From NCBI RefSeq assembly GCF_019468565.1, contig NZ_CP080521.1:6944001-7008000 (forward strand): DNA of 64,000 bases. The letters run 5' to 3'. This DNA comes from Pseudonocardia sp. DSM 110487 (GTDB taxonomy: Bacteria > Actinomycetota > Actinomycetes > Mycobacteriales > Pseudonocardiaceae). Positions 40,928 through 50,496 of the stretch are shown here, piece after piece (position 1 is the first letter of the stretch; every line of letters starts with the position of its first letter). A program made the position numbers and the translations under genes. The notes below the pieces were generated by a model. It made no database searches and was not told the origin of the DNA. It was given only the letters and a program-made list of their open reading frames with translations.

Positions 40928-43900
40928 GTGGCCACTGCGGGTTTCGCACCGGGCCGGCCGAGCGCCCGGCTGGTGATCCGGCTCCTCGGCGACGCCACGG
41001 CCACCGTCGACGGGCACCCGCTGCCGGAGCTCACCGGGCCGCGTATGCAACAGCTGCTCGCGCGCGTGGCGCTCGCCGGCGACGCGGGCTTGCCCCGGGA
41101 CCGCCTCGCGTGCGAGCTGTGGCCCGACTCGAGCGCGGCACAGGCCCGCACCAACCTGCGCAAGCTGCTGCACGACCTCCGCCGGGCGCTCCCGCTCCCC
41201 TGCGAGGTCGTCGACGCCGGCCCACGGACGGTGCGGTGGGCCGGCGACGGGTCTACGTGGCTGGACGTCCTCGCGTTCCTCGACGCCGCGGACGGTGGGG
41301 ATCCGGAGACCGCGGTGCGCTGTTACGGCGGCGACCTGCTCCCGGCCTGCGAGGGCGACTGGGTCGTCGCCGAGCGGGAGCGGCTGCGTCGCATCGCCGT
41401 CGAGGTGCTCGCCGGGCTGGCGGCGGATGCGGATTCCGAGGGTCGCGACGCCGACGTCGTCGGGCAGGCACGGCGACTGCTTGCGATCGACGCGCTGCAC
41501 GAACCGGCCTGCCGGCTGCTGATGGGCGCGCTGGCCCGGCGTGGCGAGCGGAGCGAGGCGCTGCGCGTCTACGACCGGCTCGCATCGGGGCTGGCCCGCG
41601 ACCTCGACGTCACCCCAGAGCCTGCGACGACCGCGATCGCCGAACGGCTTCGCGAGCCGCGCCGGCCCACCCACGCCGGGCCTGCGCTGGTCGGACGCGC
41701 GGCCGAGTGGCGAGCGGCCCGCGACGTGTGGCGGGAGGCCACCGATGGCCGCTCCCGCCTGCTGCTGGTGACCGGTGAAGCGGGCATCGGCAAGTCCCGG
41801 CTCGTCGAGGAGCTGGCCCACCGAGCGGCCGCGGACGGTCATGCGGTGGCCTACGGCCGGGCCTACGAGGCCGCGGGCCGCCCACCATGGGGACCGGTGA
41901 TCGACTGGCTGCGATCCGAGCCGGTGCGGGCGGGCCTCGACGATCTCGGCGGCGTATGGCTGACCGAGCTCGCCCGGCTGTTGCCCGAGCTCAGGCTCGC
42001 ACACCCGCGACTGCCGGACGGCCCGCCGGCCAGCGACCTCGGCCGGCGCCACCACCTCCTCGACGCCGTCCGCCGCGGACTCCTCGCGACCGGGCGGTCG
42101 CTGCTGCTCGTCGTCGACGACCTCCAGTGGTGCGACAGCGACACGCTCGAGCTCTGCGGCTACCTCGTGCAGAGCTCGCCGTCTGCTCCGCTGCTGGTCG
42201 CGGGGACGGCGCGCGATGACGACGCGGCCGCACGGGACGCGGTGGCGCAGCTGCGCCGCCACCTCGCCCCGGCCGGCGCCATCTCGACGATCGCCCTCGG
42301 ACCGCTCGATCCCGCCGCGACCGCCGAGATGGCGGCGCTGGTCGGGAGACGGACGCTGCGCCGGGACGCGGCGGTCCGGCTCTGGAAGGAGACGGAGGGC
42401 AACCCGCTGTTCGTCCTCGAGGCCGTGCGGGCGGGCTTCGGCGATGGCCGTACCACGCGGGTCGCGCTGACACCGACCGTCCACGCAGTGATCACGGCAC
42501 GTCTTGAGCGCCTCTCACCAGGGGCGCGCCGGCTCGCCGAGGTGGCAGCGACGATCGGCCACGAGATCCCGACGGCCGTCCTCGCCGCCGCGGCCGGCCG
42601 GACCGAGGATGACATGACCGACGACCTGGACGAGCTGTGGCAACACCACGTTCTCCGCGAGCGCGGCGCGGCATACGACTTCAGCCACGACCGGCTGCGC
42701 GAGGTCGCTCTGGAGCAGATCAGTCCGGCCCGTCGCCACACCCTGCACCGCCGGGTCGCCGAGGCCATCGAGGCGCACCACGCGGCCGATCTCGATCCGG
42801 TCAGCGCCCGCCTCGCCGCCCACTACGTCAGCGCGGGGCTCGGGTCGCGCGCGGTCGAGGCCTACGAGCGGGCGGCCCGGCACGCCCACCGGGTCTTCGC
42901 CCTCGACGACTGCATCGCGCTACTCGAGCGCGCCCTGCGGCTGCTCGACGAGTCGCCGCGCGGTGCGGCGCGCGATGAGGTGGAGCTGCGGCTGCGGTCT
43001 GCGCTCGGGGTGCCGCTGGTCGCCCGGCGCGGCTACGGCGCACCGGGCGTCCTGCGCTGCTACGAGCGAGCGCTCACGCTGCACCGGAAGCTCGGCCGCC
43101 GTCCCGGCCCGCCGGTGCTGCGTGGCCTCGCGCTGCACGCCGTGGCCACCCTCCGGTTCGACCGGGCCGAGGAGATGGGCCGAGAGCTGGTCACCTCGGG
43201 GCAGACTGAGGCCACAGCCCGCACCGAGGGCGAGTACGTGCTCGGGGTCACCGCGTTCTGGCGGGGCGAGTTCGCCGACGCAGAGCACCACCTCCGCGCC
43301 GCGATCGATTCCTACCGCATCGAGGACGCCCCGCTGCACGTCGCGCGCTACGCCCAGGACCCACTCGGGGTGTGCCTGTCCCGGCTCGCCCTCACGCAGC
43401 TATTCCGCGGCCGACCCGCCGACGCCGGCGCGACCATGCGGGAGGCGCTGCGCGCGGCCACGGAGCTCGACGACCCCATGACCACCGGATACGTCCGCAC
43501 CTTCGATGCGATCCTCGCCGCCCTCGAGCCCCGGCAGCGGGACCTCGGCACCACCGTCGACGCGCTCGACGCCGCCACGCACGCGATGCACATCGGCTAC
43601 TTCACCATCGTCGCCCGGTTCCTGCGGGGGTGGCGCGGCCTGCTCGACGGTGATCTGCACGGCATCGACGCGATCCGCGAGGCCACCGACCGTCTGCGCC
43701 AGGACCAGCCACTGCACCTGACCCTGGGACTCTGTCTGCTGGCGCGCGCCCACCTGCGCGCCGGTGACGCTCCGGCCGGGCGGACGATCGTCGCCGAGGC
43801 AGTCGGCCGGACCGAAGACAGCGGACAACGCTACCTGCTTCCCGAGCTGCTTCGCGTGGACGCGGAACTGCAGGCACTCGCGGGCGACCGCGCAGGCGCC

Positions 43901-43999
43901 GTCCGCAGCGCCCACCGCGCGGTCGACGCGGCCGTCGCGCTCGACGCACCATGGCTGCGCGACCGCGCCGTCGCCACCGTCGCCCGCCTGATCCGCTGA
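40928..43999 (+). CDS. BTAD/AAA transcriptional regulator (SARP-like, large)
   Basis: The 1023-residue product has an N-terminal winged-helix of the OmpR/SARP type (about 15-100), a bacterial transcriptional activation domain (about 105-245), an AAA/NACHT-like ATPase with Walker A GEAGIGKS (283-290) and Walker B LLLVVDDLQW, and a C-terminal TPR-like helical region (about 640-1020). No LuxR-type HTH follows. Such proteins activate secondary-metabolic or local genes. GTG 40928 was chosen. The flavin oxidase 69 bases downstream is a likely target. Confidence 0.85.
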   Translation: MATAGFAPGRPSARLVIRLLGDATATVDGHPLPELTGPRMQQLLARVALAGDAGLPRDRLACELWPDSSAAQARTNLRKLLHDLRRALPLPCEVVDAGPRTVRWAGDGSTWLDVLAFLDAADGGDPETAVRCYGGDLLPACEGDWVVAERERLRRIAVEVLAGLAADADSEGRDADVVGQARRLLAIDALHEPACRLLMGALARRGERSEALRVYDRLASGLARDLDVTPEPATTAIAERLREPRRPTHAGPALVGRAAEWRAARDVWREATDGRSRLLLVTGEAGIGKSRLVEELAHRAAADGHAVAYGRAYEAAGRPPWGPVIDWLRSEPVRAGLDDLGGVWLTELARLLPELRLAHPRLPDGPPASDLGRRHHLLDAVRRGLLATGRSLLLVVDDLQWCDSDTLELCGYLVQSSPSAPLLVAGTARDDDAAARDAVAQLRRHLAPAGAISTIALGPLDPAATAEMAALVGRRTLRRDAAVRLWKETEGNPLFVLEAVRAGFGDGRTTRVALTPTVHAVITARLERLSPGARRLAEVAATIGHEIPTAVLAAAAGRTEDDMTDDLDELWQHHVLRERGAAYDFSHDRLREVALEQISPARRHTLHRRVAEAIEAHHAADLDPVSARLAAHYVSAGLGSRAVEAYERAARHAHRVFALDDCIALLERALRLLDESPRGAARDEVELRLRSALGVPLVARRGYGAPGVLRCYERALTLHRKLGRRPGPPVLRGLALHAVATLRFDRAEEMGRELVTSGQTEATARTEGEYVLGVTAFWRGEFADAEHHLRAAIDSYRIEDAPLHVARYAQDPLGVCLSRLALTQLFRGRPADAGATMREALRAATELDDPMTTGYVRTFDAILAALEPRQRDLGTTVDALDAATHAMHIGYFTIVARFLRGWRGLLDGDLHGIDAIREATDRLRQDQPLHLTLGLCLLARAHLRAGDAPAGRTIVAEAVGRTEDSGQRYLLPELLRVDAELQALAGDRAGAVRSAHRAVDAAVALDAPWLRDRAVATVARLIR

Positions 44000-44067
44000 T
44001 CGGGAACGCTCCGGGAACGCCCCCTCCGGCATCGTCTCCGCCGCCAGCAGACCGCCAGGAGGGGAAC

Positions 44068-45441
44068 ATGACCACCATCGCCGAACTGCGCGAGCAGGTA
44101 CGCGGGCCCGTCGTCGAGCCGAGCGACGACGGCTACGACGAGCACCGCCGCGTCCACAACGGCATCCACGACCGGCGCCCCGCGCTCGTCGTCCGGGCCA
44201 CGTCGACGGCCGACGCCGTCGCGACCGTCAACTACGCCCGGGAGGCCGGCCTCGACCTCGCGGTACGGGGCGGCGGGCACAGCGGGCCCGGTTTCGGCAC
44301 CTGTGACGGCGGCGTCGTGCTCGACCTGTCGCTGATCAACAACGTGTTCGTGGACCGCGTCAAGAAGACCGCGCACACCGGAGGCGGAGCCACATGGGGA
44401 GATCTGAACCATGCCGCTCACGCGTACGGACTAGCCACGACCGGGGGCATCATCTCGACGACCGGGGTGACCGGCCTGACGCTGGGCGGAGGTATCGGCT
44501 ACCTCGCGCGCGGCTGCGGGTTGTCGTGCGACAACCTCGTGAGCGCCGAGGTGGTCGCCGCAGACGGGCGCATCCACGTCGCGAACGAGCACGACAACGA
44601 TGAACTGCTCTGGGCGCTGCGCGGCGGTGGCGGCAACTTCGGCGTCGTCACCTCACTCGAGTTCGCCCTGCACGACGTGGACACGATCTACGGCGGCCCG
44701 ATGCTGTACGAGGTTGCGGACGCACCCGCGGTCATGCGGGCGTACGACGAGTACATCCAGGACGCGCCCGAGCAGCTCGGGGCCTTCTTCGGCTGGCAGC
44801 TCGCCCCGCCGCTCCCGTTCATCCCGGAGGACCGCCACGGCGACATGTTCTGCGCAATGGTCACGTGCTGGAGCGGCCGCCCCGAGCAGGGCGAACAGGC
44901 CCTCAAGCCGTTCCGCGACGTCGCCGAGGTCAAGGCGGAGTTCGTCGGCCCGATGCCGTATCCCGCGCTCAACGCCGCCTTCGACGGGCTGTTCCCGAAG
45001 GGGCTCCGCCAGTATTGGAAGGCCGACTTCGTCCGCGACCTGCCGGACGAGGCCATCGCGGCGCACGTCGAGCACGGCTCCAAGGCTCCGACGTCGTCCT
45101 CGGGAATGCACATGTATCCCATCAACGGCGCGGTCCACCGTGTCGGCACCTCGGAGACCGCGTTCGGTCACCGGGACGCCAAGTACGCGATGGTCATCCT
45201 CGCCGGGTATCCGGATGCCGCGGACGACGAGGACAACCGGCAGTGGGTGCGCGGCTACTACGACGCGGTCCACCCGTATTCGGGCACCGAAGGGGGCTAC
45301 ATCAACTTCATGGACACCGATGACGCCGCGCGGGCGCCCGAGAACTTCGGCCCCACCTACGACCGGCTCCGCCAGGTCAAGGCCACCTACGACCCGGACA
45401 ACCTCTTCCACCTCAACCAGAACGTGCCCCCGGCGCGCTGA
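44068..45441 (+). CDS. berberine-bridge-type FAD-dependent oxidase
   Basis: This 457-residue protein has an N-terminal FAD-binding PCMH domain, a substrate domain, and the C-terminal BBE segment (ATYDPDNLFHLNQNVPP). Both residues for bicovalent FAD attachment are visible, His71 (RGGGHSG) and Cys154 (GLSCDNL). The family oxidises sugars, alkaloids or phenolic and polyketide intermediates. ATG 44068 has an AGGAGGGG site. It follows the BTAD regulator, which probably controls it. The substrate is unknown. Confidence 0.88.
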   Translation: MTTIAELREQVRGPVVEPSDDGYDEHRRVHNGIHDRRPALVVRATSTADAVATVNYAREAGLDLAVRGGGHSGPGFGTCDGGVVLDLSLINNVFVDRVKKTAHTGGGATWGDLNHAAHAYGLATTGGIISTTGVTGLTLGGGIGYLARGCGLSCDNLVSAEVVAADGRIHVANEHDNDELLWALRGGGGNFGVVTSLEFALHDVDTIYGGPMLYEVADAPAVMRAYDEYIQDAPEQLGAFFGWQLAPPLPFIPEDRHGDMFCAMVTCWSGRPEQGEQALKPFRDVAEVKAEFVGPMPYPALNAAFDGLFPKGLRQYWKADFVRDLPDEAIAAHVEHGSKAPTSSSGMHMYPINGAVHRVGTSETAFGHRDAKYAMVILAGYPDAADDEDNRQWVRGYYDAVHPYSGTEGGYINFMDTDDAARAPENFGPTYDRLRQVKATYDPDNLFHLNQNVPPAR

Positions 45442-45472
45442 CGGGCCCTCGCCGTGCCGCACGCGCACCGCC

Positions 45473-45991
45473 TCAGTCGAGGAGGCCCTCGGGTGGGGTG
45501 AGGACCACGCGGCCGCCGGCCAGGTCGACGGTCGGCACGATGGCCGTCACGAAGGGGACGAGCGCGTCGGAGCGGTCCGCACGGGCCAGGACGAGCAGGT
45601 CGCCACCGGGGCCGTGTACGACCTCGCGGACCGTGCCGACGACGCTGCCGTCCTCCAGCTCGGCGCGCAGGCCTTCCAGCTGGTGGACGTGGAACTCCTT
45701 GTCGTCCTCCGGTGGCGCGATGGCGTCGGTCGGTACGAGGAGCCGCGTGCCACGCAGCGCCTCGGCGGCGTCCCGGTCCGGCGCCTCGACGAACCGCACG
45801 AGCAGCCGCCCCGAGTGGGGGCGGGCCGACTCGACGGTCAAGGTGCCGACCGGGGCGCCCGGCCGCTGCGCGATGAGAGAGCCCCCGGGCGCGAACCGCT
45901 CGTCGGGCGAGTCGGTGTGCACATCCACGACGAGCTCGCCGCGCAGGCCGTGAACCCGCACGACGACCCCGACGAGGTACTCGGTGCTCAT
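45473..45991 (-). CDS. rimM: 16S rRNA processing protein RimM
   Basis: This 172-residue protein has the RimM N-terminal barrel (VGVVVRVHGLRGELVV) and the C-terminal PRC-barrel domain (LVPFVTAIVPTVDLAGGRVVLTPPEGLLD). It assists maturation of the 30S head and binds S19. It is the last gene of the rpsP-khpA-rimM operon, normally followed by trmD, which is displaced here by about 5.5 kb. Confidence 0.94.
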   Translation of the reverse strand: MSTEYLVGVVVRVHGLRGELVVDVHTDSPDERFAPGGSLIAQRPGAPVGTLTVESARPHSGRLLVRFVEAPDRDAAEALRGTRLLVPTDAIAPPEDDKEFHVHQLEGLRAELEDGSVVGTVREVVHGPGGDLLVLARADRSDALVPFVTAIVPTVDLAGGRVVLTPPEGLLD

Positions 45992-46010
45992 AGCGGCCCC
46001 GCCGGGGGCG

Positions 46011-46250
46011 CTAGCGGTCGGTGTCGACGACATCCACCCGCACACCTCGGCCACCGACGCCGCCGACGACGGTGCGAAGTGCCGTCGCGGTACGGCCCCC
46101 GCGGCCGATCACCTTGCCGAGGTCCTCGGGGTGAACCCGGACCTCGAGGGTGCGGCCGCGGCGAGTGGTGACGAGCTCCACCTGCACGTCGTCCGGGTGG
46201 TCGACGATGCCCCGGACGAGGTGCTCGAGAGTGTCCGCCAGGACGCTCAC
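46011..46250 (-). CDS. khpA: KH-domain RNA-binding protein KhpA
   Basis: This 79-residue protein consists of a single KH domain with the RNA-binding loop GKVIGRGG (45-52). It works with KhpB/Jag in RNA control of cell growth in other bacteria. Its place between rpsP and rimM is conserved. GTG 46250 matches the family start. Confidence 0.93.
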   Translation of the reverse strand: MSVLADTLEHLVRGIVDHPDDVQVELVTTRRGRTLEVRVHPEDLGKVIGRGGRTATALRTVVGGVGGRGVRVDVVDTDR

Positions 46251-46317
46251 GCGCCCTCCCCCCTCGTCGGACGCGTTCGCGACGCTGCTGCGCTCAATGG
46301 TGGCCTCGCAAGCTCGG

Positions 46318-46758
46318 TCACGCCTCTGCGGAAGCCTCGGAGGAGGCCTCGGCCTCGCCCTTCGCGCGGCGGTCGCTCTTCTTCCTGGGCGTGGTGGCCT
46401 CGGTGGTGGGCTCCTCGCCCGCGGCGGCGAGCGCGGCCTGGAAGCGGGCCTGCCTGTCGACCTTCTCCTTCTGCGGCTTCAGGGTGCCCTCGGCGCCCGG
46501 CAGGCCCTTGAACTTCTGCCAGTCACCGGTGACCTCGAGCAGGTGCTGCACCGGCTCGGTGGGCTGGGCGCCCACGCCGAGCCAGTACTGGGCCCGCTCC
46601 GAGTCGATCTCGATCAGGCTCGGCTCGTTCTTCGGGTGGTACTTGCCGATGGTCTCGATCGCCCGGCCGCTGCGGCGGGTGCGGGCGTCGGCGACGACGA
46701 CGCGGTAGTACGGCTGGCGGATCTTGCCCAGCCTCATCAGCTTGATCTTGACGGCCAC
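46318..46758 (-). CDS. rpsP: 30S ribosomal protein S16
   Basis: This 146-residue protein begins AVKIKLMRLGKIRQPYYRVVVAD, the S16 signature. The core ends near residue 90 and is followed by an Ala/Glu/Lys-rich tail, as in other actinobacteria. GTG 46758 is the start. It heads the rpsP-khpA-rimM operon. The 163 bases on its right hold its promoter but no clear gene. Confidence 0.96.
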   Translation of the reverse strand: MAVKIKLMRLGKIRQPYYRVVVADARTRRSGRAIETIGKYHPKNEPSLIEIDSERAQYWLGVGAQPTEPVQHLLEVTGDWQKFKGLPGAEGTLKPQKEKVDRQARFQAALAAAGEEPTTEATTPRKKSDRRAKGEAEASSEASAEA

Positions 46759-46921
46759 GCTGGTCGGTGCTCCTCGCGGATCGTGTGTTTCGGGTGAGTC
46801 CGCGCGGCTCGCGTGGGGTTACGGGCTGCGCATTACTCGGCGTGTGCGTCCGCGGCGCGGTTAGAGGGCCAGCCACGAGACTGATCGGCCATTCTGCCAG
46901 ACGCGCGCGCGTGCCGGGGCA

Positions 46922-48187
46922 TCAGGTCATCGGGATGACGCCGAGCAGCCCGAGTACGAGCGCAATCCCGGGAAGCAGGTTGTTCACCTGGTGGGCGACG
47001 ATGCTCGCGAGCAACCGGCCGGTGTACAGGCGCGCGATGGCGATCGGGATGGCCACCACCAGCAGCAATGGCGTGCGCGTGAACTCGAAGTGCGCGATCG
47101 CGAACAGCAGCGTGCTGACGACGAACGCCACCCAGCGCCCTGCGATCTTCTCGATCCCGCCCCAGAGCAGGCCCCGATAGAGGATCTCCTCACACATCGG
47201 GGCGACGAACACGACGATGACCAGCACGAGCGCCGCCAGTGCCGGGCCGGCCCTGATCCCGCCGAACACGTCGCCCACCGCGGACGTGGCGTCCTCTCCG
47301 ACGATCGCGACGTAGACGATCGACGCCGGGATCGTGAGCGCCAGCCCGCCGAAGCCGAACGCGAGACCCACGCCGAGTTCACGCCACGACCAGGCGAGGC
47401 CGAGGTCGATCCGCGGCCCGTTGCCACGCACCCAGGTGATCAACAGGGCGATGCTCGCCGCGAGCAGCGTGGGCACCGCGAGGGCGATGATCAGCGTGCT
47501 GATCGTCGGGCCGCCGTCCCCGATCGCGAAGACGCTGATCAGCCCGGAGACCAGCAGGAACACCACCTCCGCGAGCAGGTAGGCCCCCAGCCCCCAGCGG
47601 TGGGTGCGGGTGGGTGACGGCGCGGCCCACGAGGAACGCCGGGCTGGTTGCCGACCGATCGACGGTGCCGGGTACGGCGCACCGGGCGGGTACGGCCCCG
47701 GTGGGTATGGCTGCCCCGGGTACGGCTGCCCCGGCGGGTACGGCTGCCCCGGCGGGTATGCGCCCTCCGGGTACGGCGGCCCCGGTGCGGGGGGCGGCGG
47801 CCATGCCGCGTAGCCCGGCTGCGGCCATGGGGCACCGGCCGGGTGCGTGGGTGCCCCCGGGGGTGCGGACGGAGTCGCAGCCACGCCGACGGTCGAGGGC
47901 GCCACTTCCGCTGACGGCGGGGCGGGCGGGGCGTCGGCCGGCGGCGGCTCCCAGGCCGGGGCGGTGCCGGAACCGTGAGCCGGGTCGACCACCGGGGCCT
48001 CCGAACCGGGAACCGGGTCGGATCCGGGGTCGGGGGCGGCCGGCGCTCCGCGAGCGGAGTCGGCGCTGCCTGTGCCCTGGTCGGACGGGTGCTGCGCCGC
48101 GGAGCCGTGCGCGGCCGCCTCCTCGCCTCCGGAGCCCGGCCCCGGCTCCTCCGAGCCCGGTCGACCATCCCTCTGCAGAGCTCCCAC
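46922..48187 (-). CDS. CPBP-family intramembrane metalloprotease with proline-rich N terminus
   Basis: The 421-residue product has about 190 residues of Pro/Gly/Tyr/Ala-rich sequence with PYPPGQ-type tandem repeats, then about eight membrane helices. The CPBP (Rce1-like) motifs are present: EEILYRG, FAIAHFEF and HQVNN. The family cuts CAAX-like or bacteriocin-related peptides or acts in immunity. GTG 48187 was chosen because it starts the acidic low-complexity region with few upstream alternatives; a later start is possible. Confidence 0.82.
   Translation of the reverse strand: MGALQRDGRPGSEEPGPGSGGEEAAAHGSAAQHPSDQGTGSADSARGAPAAPDPGSDPVPGSEAPVVDPAHGSGTAPAWEPPPADAPPAPPSAEVAPSTVGVAATPSAPPGAPTHPAGAPWPQPGYAAWPPPPAPGPPYPEGAYPPGQPYPPGQPYPGQPYPPGPYPPGAPYPAPSIGRQPARRSSWAAPSPTRTHRWGLGAYLLAEVVFLLVSGLISVFAIGDGGPTISTLIIALAVPTLLAASIALLITWVRGNGPRIDLGLAWSWRELGVGLAFGFGGLALTIPASIVYVAIVGEDATSAVGDVFGGIRAGPALAALVLVIVVFVAPMCEEILYRGLLWGGIEKIAGRWVAFVVSTLLFAIAHFEFTRTPLLLVVAIPIAIARLYTGRLLASIVAHQVNNLLPGIALVLGLLGVIPMT
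47690..47790 (-). repeat. in-frame tandem repeat encoding PYPPGQ units
   Basis: Short repeated blocks of the type GGGTACGGCTGCCCCGGC recur about six times and encode the Pro-Tyr-Gly repeats of the CPBP protease N terminus. Such repeats expand and contract easily, so length may vary between strains. Confidence 0.7.
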
Positions 48188-48415
48188 GCCCCCGACGCTA
48201 CCGGCCCACCGCGGAGGGCGCCGCCCGCCTGCCGCCACCGCGACGTGAGCGACCGGATCGTCACCCGGTCAGGGCTCGACCCACCCGTCCGCGCGAGCCG
48301 GACATCAGCGCTGCGGAGCCGGCACTGCCGACCGTCTCGCCCCCGATTGTCCGACCTGATCGGCGCGAGACGTACACGATCACCCTCGGCGACCGCTCCC
48401 TGCGAAGCTGGGACG

Positions 48416-49156
48416 GTGACCGTCTACGACCGGATCGGACAGGGGTACGCCACCACCCGGAGGTCGGACCCGAGGATCGCCGCGCAGGTGGCCTCGGCCC
48501 TGTCCGGTATGGCGAGCGTGGCGAACATCGGGGCCGGGGCGGGTTCCTACGAGCCCGCCGCAACGATCGTGGCCGTCGAACCCAGCTCGGTCATGATCCA
48601 GCAACGACCCGCGGAAGCGGCTCCGGCCGTACGCGGGGTCGCCGAGTCACTGCCCCTGGGCGACGGCAGCGTCGATGCCGCGCTGGCGATTCTGACCGTC
48701 CACCACTGGACCGACGTCGAGGCCGGGATCGCCGAATTGCGCCGCGTCGCCCGGCGGCGGATCGCGATCCTCACATGGGACCAGGCCGTGTTCGGCGAGT
48801 TCTGGCTGGTGCGCGACTACCTCCCGGCCGCCGCGGCGGTCAGCGCGGGGCACGCGGTGCCCATCCCCCGGCTCGTCGACCTGCTGCCGGGTGCCAGGGT
48901 GGAGCCGGTGCCCGTGCCGCACGACTGCACCGACGGCTTCGGTGCCGCGTACTGGCGGCGCCCCGAGGCCTACCTCGATCCACGGGTGCGCTCCGGCACC
49001 TCGATGTTGGCCCAGGCCGACCCGCGCGAACTCGCCGACGGTTTGGGGTCGCTCGCGGGCGACCTGGCGTCCGGCGCATGGCACGAGCGGCACCGCGCGC
49101 TGTCGGTCCTCGACCGCCTCGACGCGGGCTATCGGCTGATCGTCAGCAGCTGCTAG
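48416..49156 (+). CDS. SAM-dependent methyltransferase
   Basis: The 246-residue product has a class I methyltransferase fold: ANIGAGAGSYEP as motif I, VAVEPSSVMI at strand 2, and LTVHHWTDVEAGIAELRRVARR later. GTG 48416 was chosen at the beginning of the conserved YDRIGQGYATTR segment. It is divergent from the CPBP protease gene. The 228 bases between them hold no gene. The substrate is unknown. Confidence 0.78.
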   Translation: MTVYDRIGQGYATTRRSDPRIAAQVASALSGMASVANIGAGAGSYEPAATIVAVEPSSVMIQQRPAEAAPAVRGVAESLPLGDGSVDAALAILTVHHWTDVEAGIAELRRVARRRIAILTWDQAVFGEFWLVRDYLPAAAAVSAGHAVPIPRLVDLLPGARVEPVPVPHDCTDGFGAAYWRRPEAYLDPRVRSGTSMLAQADPRELADGLGSLAGDLASGAWHERHRALSVLDRLDAGYRLIVSSC

Positions 49157-49285
49157 ACGGCCAGGCTAGATGGCCGGTGTCTTTCGCGTGGCGGTCCGGC
49201 CTCCACAGGTGGTCTTCAGTAGGCCTCGGCACGAAAACGGGTGGAACCGGCCGTGACCGGGACGCCGCCATGGCTGTGATCACCG

Positions 49286-49329
49286 GAAGTGGTGGCAGCG
49301 CGACGGATCTGACGCTCTGCCACCACTTC
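49286..49329. repeat. intergenic hairpin, GGTGGC-core family (copy 2)
   Basis: GAAGTGGTGGCAG (49286-49298) and CTGCCACCACTTC (49317-49329) are perfect 13-bp arms around an 18-base loop. It lies in the 253-base gap between the methyltransferase and the convergent amidohydrolase gene, where it may terminate one or both transcripts. Confidence 0.7.
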
Positions 49330-49409
49330 TGACGATCATGCGAACCGCGCGGCGCCGTCAGGAGGCCGGTTCAGGCCCAGGACACCAACCACCGAAAGAC
49401 ACCAGCCAC

Positions 49410-50492
49410 CTAACGCCCCCCGCCGGCGTGCACCGGCCGGCCCCTCAGCATCACGAGGGCGGGCTCGCGCAGCACCGACAGGTCGGCTCTCGGGTCGCTG
49501 CGGTACACCACGAGGTCAGCGCGCGCACCCAGCTCCAGTCCGGGACGGCCGAGCCACCTGCGGGCCGCCCAGCTGGCGGCGCCGAGCGCGTCGGCGGCGG
49601 AGAGGCCCGCGCGGTGCAGGGCGATCACCTCGTCGGCGAGCCGGCCGTGGTCGATGCCACCGCCCGCATCGGTGCCCGCGTACACGGGGACGCCCGCCTC
49701 GACGGCGCGGCGCACCGTCTCGTACGCGCCGGCGTGCAGCCGCCGCATGTGGTCGGAGTACGCCGGGTACCTGCTCGCCTGGTCGGCGATCCCCGGGAAG
49801 TTCTCGACGTTGATGAGCGTGGGCACGAGCGCGGTGCCGCGCTCGGCCATCTCGGCGATGAGGTCATCGGTGAGGCCGGTGCCGTGCTCGATGCAGTCGA
49901 TCCCCGCCCGGACCAGCCCGGGGATCGCGGCCGCGCCGAACACGTGCGCGGTGACCCGCGCGCCGGCGCGATGGGCCGAGTCGATCGCCGCGACCAGCAC
50001 GTCGTCGGACCACAGCGGGGCGAGGTCGCCCACGCCGCGATCGATCCAGTCGCCCACGAGCTTCACCCAGCCGTCGCCGGCCGCCGCCTGCTCGGCCACG
50101 ACGTCGGGCAGCAGCGCGGGGTCGTCGAGCTCCAGCGACATGTTGGGGATGTAGCGCTTGGGGCGGGCCAGGTGCCGGCCGGCACGGATGATCTCCGGGA
50201 GGTCGGCGCGGGCCTGCAGCGGCGTGGTGTCGATGGGCGAGCCGCAGTCGCGGATCAGCAGGGTGCCCGCGTCGCGGTCGATGCGTGCCTGGGCGTCGGC
50301 CTCCTCCAGCTCGACGCCGCCGCTGGGCCCGAGCCCGATGTGGCAGTGGGCGTCGACGAGGCCCGGCACGATGAAGCCGCCGTCGACGAGGGTCTCCGCG
50401 CCCGGGATCGGCTCGACGAGCCGGCCCGCGGCGTCGACGTACAGCTCGATGGTGTCCTCGCCGGGGAGCAGCACGCCGCGCAGCCGGTACAA
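49410..50492 (-). CDS. amidohydrolase family protein
   Basis: This 360-residue metal-dependent hydrolase has HxH at 49-51 (DAHCHIGLG), a likely carboxylated-Lys region (GWVKLVGDW), later His residues (TAHVFGAAA, EHGTGL) and the final Asp in AGTDAGG. TTG 50492 was chosen because AAGGAG lies upstream inside the last ffh codons, giving translational coupling. An amidohydrolase downstream of ffh is conserved in actinobacteria. The substrate is unknown. Confidence 0.85.
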   Translation of the reverse strand: MYRLRGVLLPGEDTIELYVDAAGRLVEPIPGAETLVDGGFIVPGLVDAHCHIGLGPSGGVELEEADAQARIDRDAGTLLIRDCGSPIDTTPLQARADLPEIIRAGRHLARPKRYIPNMSLELDDPALLPDVVAEQAAAGDGWVKLVGDWIDRGVGDLAPLWSDDVLVAAIDSAHRAGARVTAHVFGAAAIPGLVRAGIDCIEHGTGLTDDLIAEMAERGTALVPTLINVENFPGIADQASRYPAYSDHMRRLHAGAYETVRRAVEAGVPVYAGTDAGGGIDHGRLADEVIALHRAGLSAADALGAASWAARRWLGRPGLELGARADLVVYRSDPRADLSVLREPALVMLRGRPVHAGGGR

Positions 50493-50496
50493 GGGA

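Noticed and set aside
47690..47790. Possible CRISPR-like tandem array
   Set aside because: The repeats are contiguous without unique spacers, stay in frame and encode Pro-Tyr-Gly units of the CPBP protein.
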